NCBI GenBank assembly: GCA_027066255.1
Contig: JAMOOA010000147.1
Span: 1-7,938, forward strand
DNA from: Candidatus Altimarinota bacterium
GTDB lineage: Bacteria > Patescibacteriota > Gracilibacteria > BD1-5 > UBA6164
Reading direction: 5' to 3'
DNA length: 7,938 nt
Made by a program: the position numbers and the translations under genes. Shown one piece after another: positions 1 to 6,404 of the stretch (position 1 is its first letter; the number at the start of each line of letters is the position of its first letter). The notes under the pieces are model-generated. The model had not been told where the DNA came from. It saw only the letters and a program-made list of their open reading frames with translations, and searched no databases.

Positions 1-2
1 TC

Positions 3-2006
3 CAAAAATCTCTTAAAAAGAACTACAAAGTAGTAAAACAATTCTTTCCCAATATTCCGAATACAAATGTGTTCCTTGTAGAGCTTCTTGATATAATAAA
101 ACAGCCAAATCATAAAATAGCGCACTGGAGGGAATGGAGAGATAGATTTGATAAGCTTATCTCTATCTATCCGAGATCTTTTCTAAAAATAGATTCAGTA
201 TACGATTGGAAAACACTATTTCTCCATCTAAAAAATGAACCCAAGGTTAGGAAACTCGTATCTCATCTAGCGATAGAAGTTTGGTGAGTACTAAAAAAAT
301 ATCCTAAAGTTCTTAAGGATATTGGAGAAAATATCAATACTATTCTGAGTGATACTGGTGCATTACAATCAAGGATTATTCCCTTCTTTCAAGGAATTGA
401 AGCAAAACCTACTGATTTTGAGTATTTATTAAAACTTGGTGGGTTAGATATTAATGATGTCGCTCTTTATCCTAGTTCTAGCCAAAGAATTCCAAAAGAA
501 ATTTGAGACCTCTTAAGGGGAAATACATTTAAAAAAGCAATTGAAAAGCTATTTAATACATCACCTCATATCAAAGAAAAAATTACTTTTGAAGACTGGT
601 TAGATATTGTAAAAAGCTTCCTCATGAACGGAAATCTTGATGATATTACAAAAATAAATGTACTTTATAAAGAAGCTTGAATTAAAGAAATTGATCTAAG
701 AAGTAATCACTCCAAAGCAAAAATAGCATTTCTAAAACAATTGATACATTTAAACATACCTACCAGGCAATTTCGTTGGTCATGTGGTAAAAATAAAGAT
801 ATATGTACCCGTAATAGTACTGATTGGTCATTCTACATCATAAAAAGTGGAGAAGCTCTTAATTCATCAGAGATTCGTAACTCCATATCTCATAAAGATT
901 TTCCCACTTTCGCAAAAAAGACTGCAAAATACTTCCCTCAAACAAACTGGGAAACAGATATCCCTGATATTGCTCTCCTTTTCAGATATGTACAAGAACA
1001 TCCAAAGTATAAAGAAGTGTTATTTTCTAAAAGATTCCATGAGCTTTGTGACTTTCTTGTGAACAAAGTTGAGTTCGTTGAGGCAAAGCTCTTGAGGAGT
1101 GAGAAAGTCAATAAAGTCCCTATAAGAAGCATCCAAGAAATACTCCCTCTTTTAAAGGAATTCCCGTTTGTAAGATTTGAAAAAATAGTATCTCTCCTAA
1201 AAGAAGATAAAGAAAAAGTTGTTGCAAACGATATATTACTCATTATAGAGATAGCTCGCTCTTCAACACCCTTTAAAAATATATTAGAAGACAGATGAAT
1301 AACTGCCCGAGAGATAACGAAGAAACTCTGAAAGTGAGTACGTAGAAGTAGGTTCTGAGACCTTGAATATTATCTCAAAAGAGCGAAGAAGAACAAGAAT
1401 ACTAAAGAGAAGAAAGAGGTTCAATTTATAATTGATAACTACAATGAAAGACCTGATATTACAACATTACCAAGCTTAGATATTTTAAGACTCAAAAATA
1501 TCCAAACAGCTTTATCAAGCAGGTCTTTCTTACAGGATTTGTGAAAAATTGTTCATGCTGATTTGCAAGACAGTGTAGAACTCGAACATGGGTGAATAAT
1601 TACCTTAAAGTATGGAAGAGTTAAGCTCCATGAAATAAAAACAAATTCTACTGTCAAAGGAGAAAAAGAAGAAAATGCAAGCTATGAAAATTATAACTAT
1701 GAACCAATGCATGGATGAATACTTCAATTTCATCTACATGCTACAAGTGTTAATGCAAGTGATTTTGCGTGACCAAGTTGATACAAAGGTATGGGTGGTG
1801 ATTTTGCACTTGTTGGGTATAGGAATGCTCCAGGAATAATTTTTACTCCTGTCGGTCACCCGAAGGATGCTAGTGGAGTAGATATAAAGAATAAAATACT
1901 TATAAATATAGATTATTATTTTGTAGACAAGAATTTTTCTACTCCTAAAGATTACAAGCAAATTGTTCTAGATTTAGGGGTAGTAGAGGTTAGTCTAAAA
2001 AAATAA
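3..2006 (+). CDS. Large helical protein of unknown function with JAMM/JAB-like C-terminal region (5' partial, TGA=Gly)
   Basis: The frame is already open at the left edge and runs to TAA at 2004-2006, giving 667 residues; the true start lies outside the window. It contains 12 in-frame TGA codons (for example at 285, 678, 1296, 1335, 1770 and 1779), all read as Gly. Residues 1 to about 510 are rich in Lys, Leu, Ile and Phe and look mostly alpha-helical; I recognise no family there. From about residue 520 the composition changes to beta-strand and glycine-rich sequence. This part has a Glu before paired glycines (E528, G530-G531), then H577-L-H579, P591-S592 and D600, followed by a hydrophobic strand ending in a TPVG turn. 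That order (Glu, HxH, Ser, Asp) recalls JAMM/JAB metalloproteases such as DUF4329-like domains, but the spacing after HxH is not the canonical x7-S-x2-D. The domain call is therefore tentative. No signal peptide can be judged because the N-terminus is missing. The reading frame is secure and the function is unknown. Confidence 0.8.
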
Positions 2007-2022
2007 AACGAATTACTATTTT

Positions 2023-2051
2023 TTGCGCTCCCAAAGCATATATGCTACACT
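2023..2051 (+). promoter_or_regulatory. Predicted promoter of the PiT gene, overlapping the upstream terminator
   Basis: A -35-like TTGCGC (2023-2028), a 17-base spacer, and an extended -10 with TG at 2043-2044 followed by TACACT (2046-2051). Transcription would start near 2058, about 25 bases before the ATG. The -10 box lies in the first arm of the terminator hairpin at 2047-2076. The same TGnTACACT form with a 17-base spacer is seen upstream of the VTC gene. This is a prediction from pattern only. Confidence 0.5.
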
Positions 2052-2082
2052 AAAGTATAACTTATTACTTTAGTGTTTTTTT
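2047..2082 (+). terminator. Intrinsic terminator of the helical/JAMM-like gene
   Basis: An 11-bp perfect stem (2047-2057 paired with 2066-2076), an 8-base loop and a run of seven T (2076-2082). It lies 40 bases after the stop codon. The T-run touches the ATG of the next gene at 2083, leaving no space for a ribosome binding site between hairpin and start. Confidence 0.75.
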
Positions 2083-3459
2083 ATGACTCGTCACATCGAA
2101 CAGTTTCTTGATAATATCCAGGCTCAAAGTACTCTTGGAAAACTCTTACTTCCTGCCTTGGTGCTTTTTGGTATTGTACTAAGTGTTGTATTTTTCCAAT
2201 GAGGAATAACTCATACTGTTCTCGTAATTGCTGCTATGCTCGGTTTCTATATGGCTCTGAACATCGGAGCAAATGATGTAGCAAACAACATGTGACCAGC
2301 TGTTGGTTCAAAAGCTATCACGATAGGTGGAGCAATTATCATCGCAGCACTCTTTGAAGCTGGAGGAGCTATCATCGCTGGTGGTGATGTGGTCAATACT
2401 ATCAAAGGAGGTATCATTGATGCGAGTGGAGTGAGTGACCCAAACGTATTTATGGCTATCATGCTCGCAACACTTTTCGGTTCAGCTGTCTGGATAAACA
2501 TCGCAACTTATACAAAAAGTCCAGTATCAGCAACTCATAGTGTTATCGGATGACTCGTAGGAGCTGGTATTATTGCTCTTGGGGTTGATGTTATTCACTG
2601 GGAGAAGATAGGTCAAATAGTTATGAGTTGGGTGATATCTCCGGTACTCGGATGAAGTATTGCTGCTATGCTTCTCTGGAGTATAGACACAACTATTATG
2701 AAACGTGAATCCCGTCATGACTCAGCTCAAGTTTGGGTTCCCGTATACGTTGCTATCATGAGTGGAGCTTTTTCAAGTTACCTTCTACTTAAATGACTCA
2801 AAAAAATCATTCATATAGAAAAACTCCACGCATTTATTATCGGGGCTGCTATCGCTACTGTTGTATATCTCGTGGTTCGTAAGCTCCTCTATAAATACGG
2901 ATGAGTATTTAAAAATTCAAAAAAATCTATCAATAGACTCTTTAATCTACCTCTTGTATTCTCTGCTGCTCTTCTTTCATTTGCCCATGGGGCAAATGAT
3001 GTAGCTAACGCTATTGGTCCATTTGCAGCTATCTATGATACAGTAACTTCTGGGGGAATTTCTGGAAGTGCTGGAATCCCGATTTGGATAATGGTTATCG
3101 GAGCTCTTGGACTTGCTATCGGGCTTGGAGTATATGGTTCAACCCTTATCAAAACTGTAGGAAATGAAATCACGAAGCTCAATCAAGTACGTGCCTATTG
3201 TGTTGCTCTCTCTGCTTCTGTAACAGTTATCATTGCCAGTGCTCTTGGTCTTCCAGTAAGTTCGACACATATCGCTATAGGAGGTATATTTGGGATTGGT
3301 CTTTTCAGAGAATGGCAAAAAAGAACTCAATGAAAAAGTAAATCTTATCTCGATAAGTCCATGCTCAAACAGATTATACTTTCCTGGATTATCACTCTCC
3401 CCGCTTCAGCTGCTATCGCTGCAATTAGTTATACGAGTATAATATTTTTTGTAGGATAA
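2083..3459 (+). CDS. PiT-family inorganic phosphate permease
   Basis: An inner-membrane phosphate transporter of the PiT (PF01384) family, which couples phosphate uptake to a cation gradient. The 458-residue protein is close to the usual family length and is hydrophobic throughout, with roughly ten membrane segments. It carries the two inverted-repeat signatures: GANDVANNMGP with D65 near the N-terminus and HGANDVANAIGP with D306 in the second half. The matching PVSATHSVIGG and PVSSTHIAIGG segments are also present. Seven TGA codons are in frame; one encodes Gly71 inside the first signature and another a Gly in the first SATH segment, so decoding as Gly is required. The ATG at 2083 directly follows a T-run and has no Shine-Dalgarno sequence. 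It was chosen because the predicted promoter lies just upstream and a later start would cut into the first membrane segments. Tandem stops TAA-TAG end the gene. The VTC-domain gene downstream suggests joint phosphate uptake and storage. Confidence 0.96.
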
Positions 3460-3478
3460 TAGGAAAAATACAAAACAG

Positions 3479-3507
3479 AAGACTCAGAAATATCGTGAGT
3501 CTTTTTT
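3479..3507 (+). terminator. Intrinsic terminator of the PiT gene
   Basis: An 8-bp stem (3479-3486 with 3496-3503), a 9-base loop, and six T at 3502-3507. It starts 20 bases after the PiT stop, so PiT and VTC are probably transcribed separately. Confidence 0.8.
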
Positions 3508-3530
3508 CTTCACAAAATCTTCACATTTTT

Positions 3531-3559
3531 TTGACTGGTTTTTTTATATATGATACACT
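3531..3559 (+). promoter_or_regulatory. Predicted promoter of the VTC-domain gene
   Basis: TTGACT (3531-3536), a spacer of exactly 17 bases, then extended -10 TGATACACT with TACACT at 3554-3559. The predicted start is near 3566, giving a leader of about 30 bases before the ATG at 3597. This is the best-formed promoter in the window. Its layout matches the one before the PiT gene. Confidence 0.65.
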
Positions 3560-3596
3560 TTCTATATAGCTCAGATATTACTGATACAAAAACAAA

Positions 3597-4373
3597 ATGG
3601 GAACCAACTTTGGTAAAACATTAAAAGGATTTTTCTCTCCTATCTCTCTTACGCAGCTCAATGCAACTGCGAGTTTTATGGATAGAATAGAAACAAAATT
3701 CTTGATGACTGAGCAGGAATTCATAGCCTTGCTTCCTCAATTTAAAAAAGACTTCTACGTTCTAGAAATTTGAGGAAAATCTATTTTTGAATATGACAAC
3801 GTTTACATGGATACTGAAGATTATGAATTCTATATTCGTCATCAAGAAGGAAAGAAGAAGAGAACAAAAGTGAGGACAAGAGAGTACGTAGACTCTGGAT
3901 ATGCATTTTTTGAATATAAACAAAAACAAGATAAACTCCTGAGAAAATTCCGTTACCCTATTGCTTTAAGAGACCATGGAAAAATGACTTCTGAATCAAA
4001 AAAATTCTATGAAGGAATTTCTATGAGCTTCAGTGGAAGAGAGAAACTCGAAAAGATATTTCCAAGTCTTAGAACAGAATATAATAGACTCACTCTTTGT
4101 AGTAAAGATAGTGCCGAAAGAGTAACTATAGATTTTGATATCAAACTCTCAAATCTCAGGGGAAAGAAGAGTTCCAATAAGCTCCTTAACGCTGTAATTA
4201 TAGAAAGTAAGACTACTTCTGAAAACTGTGAAAGCCATAAAATTCTCAAGAATCACAATATAGAAAAAGCAAGTTCTTGTAGTAAATACTGTCTCGGACT
4301 GCTCTACAGTGGAGTATTTTCAGAAAAAGGGAGATTTAAAAAGACTATGAAAAAATTTTCATCGATGAGTTAG
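3597..4373 (+). CDS. VTC-domain protein, polyphosphate polymerase type
   Basis: A soluble 258-residue protein of the VTC domain family (PF09359), a triphosphate tunnel fold. In yeast Vtc4 this domain makes polyphosphate from ATP; bacterial members are annotated as polyphosphate polymerase domain proteins. The tunnel residues appear in order: R30, E32 and K34 in RIETKFLM; the YMDT segment near 70-73; H82; K91, R93 and R95 in KVRTREY; E106 and K108 in FFEYKQK; K117 and R119; an ERVTIDFD strand; E203 and K205; and a C-terminal SKYCLG motif typical of bacterial members. One TGA codon (about residue 59) encodes Gly. The start ATG at 3597 fits the promoter at 3531-3559, and the N-terminal basic pairs would be lost from the ATG at 3807. 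No membrane segment or signal peptide is visible, so it acts in the cytoplasm unless partnered. Position next to PiT supports a role in phosphate storage; catalytic activity is inferred. Confidence 0.9.
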
Positions 4374-4382
4374 GATATGAGT

Positions 4383-4427
4383 TACATGAAAAAGACCATT
4401 GAACTATTCAATGGTCTTTTTCATGTA
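4383..4427. terminator. Bidirectional terminator between the convergent VTC and pilin genes
   Basis: A perfect stem of about 21 bp (4383-4403 with 4407-4427) around a 3-base loop. The core GACCATTGAA stem is flanked by A5 on the left and T5 on the right, so it works as a terminator in both directions. It lies 9 bases after the VTC stop (4373) and 8 bases beyond the stop of the minus-strand pilin gene (4436). Confidence 0.9.
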
Positions 4428-4435
4428 GGAATAAA

Positions 4436-5677
4436 TTACCTCACGAATATCATTCCCTGATCTCCATGCCAAGCTCAATTTGCAGTCGCCTTTGAAACCC
4501 TATCCCAGGATCCTACTTCTAATCCTACTGCTGATGGCGTCGAAGAGCTCCCAAACCAGAATCAAGCAACGTTGTTTCCATCTCACCAGTAAGTAAATAA
4601 AGTACAATGTCAAGTATAGGCTTTCTCTGTTGTAGTAAGACCAAGGTCATATTTTACATCACAATTCGTGGTAGCTGTGGTTCATGATGTCCCTGTATCA
4701 AGATCATCACTACTCGCTCCAAAAGTTATTGCGTAATCTATATTCTTTGAACTTGAGTACCTTGCTGCCATAATTTCCGAAAAACTCATATCCGTAGTAG
4801 TTGTTCCTAGTGAATACGATGCTGTATTAGTTGATACAGTTCAAAGAGTGCTTCCCCATCCAAAAGCTCAGCTTCATCCACTAACAGATCTTCCAACAAG
4901 TGTCCATCATCCTCATGCTATCGTCATATCGCAATATACACTCGTAGTTCATGATCCTGTAGGGCTAATCAAATATAGTCCATCTCCATCTGAGTTTCCT
5001 GTTTGCTTAATTCTATTACAGTCCCCATTTGGGATCATAGCAAGGAGGTCTCAAACTGAAGCTGAGGTAATCTTGTCAGAATCTGAGAGGTAGGCTGTAT
5101 AGATAGTGCTGGTATCTATATCTACTGATGTCGTCGTTATTTCTTGAGCTGGAGTATTGAGGGTTGAAGTAACATTAGAAACTAATATTCAGAGTTTCTT
5201 TCCATACACTTTCGGGTTTCTGATAGTATAGTCTGCTGCGTAAGTTTGACCTATGAATGGAAGAGAGGTTTGAAGTCCATCTGTTTCTTCAAGAAATCAG
5301 AGGAGCTGAACATTTTTTCTATCAGAACTGAGATAGTAGGTATAATAGGCATCATCTTTAGGGTCTTTTCATCCTGAGGTATAGTTAATGAGTTCCAGGA
5401 TATTAGCTCCCGCATATCATTGGTATCATATAGTATTTCCATTAGCATCTATCGTGATATAATCATCTGGAAGTGGGAGAGTCTTTTTTGCTCCATAGAG
5501 ATTGAGGGAATCATTGATCCCTTGCATTTGAGTAATTCTATTACTGTCTCTGGCTCAACCGAGATACCCACTGTAACTGACAAAACCTATCGTTGATAAA
5601 ATTCAAAGGATGACTATAACGACTATCAGCTCTACTAGTGTGAATCAGGAAGCTTTGTCCGAAAGAGAAGGATACAT
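4436..5677 (-). CDS. Type IV pilin-like protein with C-terminal fibrinogen-like domain
   Basis: A 413-residue surface protein. A short leader of 11 residues ends in a class III prepilin site: Gly11 cut before Phe12, then TLVE with the conserved Glu at +5 (E16) and a hydrophobic helix to about residue 32. Residues about 40-130 look like a pilin body, including a DPKDDAYYTYYLS segment as in CPR pilins. From about 215 to the end there is a fibrinogen-C-like domain: C220, a DGLYLISPTG segment, VYCDM with C249, GGGW at 255-258, C339, C358, and a C-terminal WHGDQGMIFVR. The four cysteines could form two disulfides outside the cell. About 20 TGA codons are in frame, including those for Gly11 and two glycines of GGGW. 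The start ATG has no Shine-Dalgarno sequence but gives the canonical short leader. Fibrinogen-like domains usually bind glycans or surface proteins, so an adhesive pilus subunit is the likely role; the ligand is unknown. No other pilus gene is in the window. Confidence 0.9.
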
Positions 5678-5684
5678 GTTTCTA

Positions 5685-5726
5685 TAAAAAAGAGATATAA
5701 AGTATCTTATTTATATCTCTTTTTTA
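5685..5726 (-). terminator. Intrinsic terminator of the CYTH gene
   Basis: A stem of about 17 bp (5685-5701 with 5710-5726) with an 8-base loop. On the minus strand it ends in six T (5691-5686). It lies 26 bases after the CYTH stop codon and ends 8 bases before the pilin ATG. The arms are A-run and T-run flanked, so it could also stop plus-strand transcription. Confidence 0.85.
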
Positions 5727-5737
5727 CTAGAAACCAA
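5710..5737 (-). promoter_or_regulatory. Predicted promoter of the pilin gene, inside the terminator hairpin
   Basis: On the minus strand: TTGGTT (5737-5732), a 16-base spacer, and TATAAA (5715-5710). The -10 box is part of the first arm of the terminator at 5685-5726. The predicted start near 5703 falls in the hairpin loop, so the pilin mRNA would carry only half of the hairpin. Weaker than the promoter before VTC because the extended TG is absent. Confidence 0.4.
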
Positions 5738-5752
5738 TACTTTAAGGATTGA

Positions 5753-6301
5753 CTAATCGTAATATATGTACGGGATATCATAGTGCTTAAAGAGTTTTCT
5801 TGATCCTCATAGAAGTTGTTCATACCCTTTGAGTCATACCTTTTCTACCCACTGCTGTATTGTTTTCCCGTCTGGTCCTTCTATTTCTAGAAAGTCGGGA
5901 ATTCATTCATAACTATCTATATCAAACTCCATGCTATCAAATGCGTACGAGACCCTATGTTTTTTCTTTTCGCGAGTTTTTTCCATTCCATACTTCTCAA
6001 GAACTTTTGCAAAACTCTCTATATTAGTAATAGGGGTTTCGTGTTCATCTTTTGCATTGATTTTTTCTTCTTTCTTTATCTTTTTTCTCTTTCTCTTTAT
6101 AGTATAGATATGTTCTTCTCCCTTTCTCCTGAGGCGAAAGAGTCTATTATTTGCTTCCATCTTGTGAGCATCATCATCTGGGAAATCATAGTACACATCA
6201 TGTACCACTCCTTCAAATGTTCTTTTTGCACCAAGATTCTCTAGCGTTTTTATGAGTTTTTCTTTATCTATTTCAAGAATTTTTATTTCTTTTTCAAGCA
6301 T
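5753..6301 (-). CDS. CYTH-domain (triphosphate tunnel metalloenzyme-like) protein
   Basis: A cytoplasmic 182-residue protein of the CYTH family (PF01928), which covers class IV adenylate cyclases, thiamine triphosphatases and inorganic triphosphatases. The diagnostic EKEIK motif (ExExK, residues 3-7) is at the N-terminus, followed by a VYYDFP strand (36-41), paired basic residues R56 and R58, K69 and K71 in TIKRKRK, and metal-binding-type acids in the FLEIEGPD segment (E139, E141). The ending, with WVEKVGLKGYEQL and a YDIPY-type tail, also fits the family. Three TGA codons encode Gly (first at residue 133); a standard-code reading would cut the protein there and lose the C-terminal acidic strand. 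The stop is TAG at 5753-5755. The length is normal for the family. Which triphosphate it uses cannot be read from sequence. It is a distant structural relative of the VTC protein encoded about 1.4 kb away. Confidence 0.93.
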
Positions 6302-6331
6302 ATGATTATGTTTTTAAGTATATACTCTGAA

Positions 6332-6340
6332 AGTATATCA
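6332..6340 (-). promoter_or_regulatory. Predicted extended -10 of the CYTH gene
   Basis: On the minus strand TGA followed by TATACT (6337-6332), the same TGnTAyACT form as before PiT and VTC. A -35 at 17 bases would be TTTTAT (6360-6355), a poor match inside the tail of the PNPase terminator. The predicted start near 6325 leaves a leader of about 24 bases with no Shine-Dalgarno sequence. Confidence 0.4.
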
Positions 6341-6349
6341 TATAGAAAG

Positions 6350-6378
6350 AAAAAATAAAAGCCCCAATTGGAGCTTTT
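6350..6378 (-). terminator. Intrinsic terminator of PNPase
   Basis: The hairpin at 6357-6378 (AAAAGCTC arm against GGGCTTTT, one G-T wobble, CAATTG at the tip) is followed on the minus strand by A and six T (6355-6350). It starts 26 bases after the PNPase stop codon. Confidence 0.8.
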
Positions 6379-6404
6379 ATGAAAATCCTAGATAGTGAGA
6401 AGTA

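Noticed and set aside
69..1298. Separate small genes at 69-287 and 741-1298 with a broken remnant between, i.e. a decaying pseudogene
   Set aside because: All pieces share one frame, are separated only by TGA codons with no TAA or TAG, and run on to 2006. With TGA as Gly it is one intact frame.
2083..3459. TGA codons as selenocysteine, or the TGA=Trp code of mycoplasmas
   Set aside because: TGA falls at conserved glycines, occurs dozens of times across unrelated proteins without adjacent SECIS-like hairpins, and Trp is encoded by TGG.
4848..5093. Plus-strand ORF of 81 residues rich in Pro and His
   Set aside because: It lies antisense to the fibrinogen-like domain of the pilin gene, has no family resemblance, and is an opposite-strand shadow.
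5957..6244. Plus-strand ORF of 95 residues, very hydrophobic
   Set aside because: Antisense to the CYTH gene, where Lys- and Glu-rich sequence gives Phe and Ser on the other strand. The CYTH motifs show the minus strand is coding.
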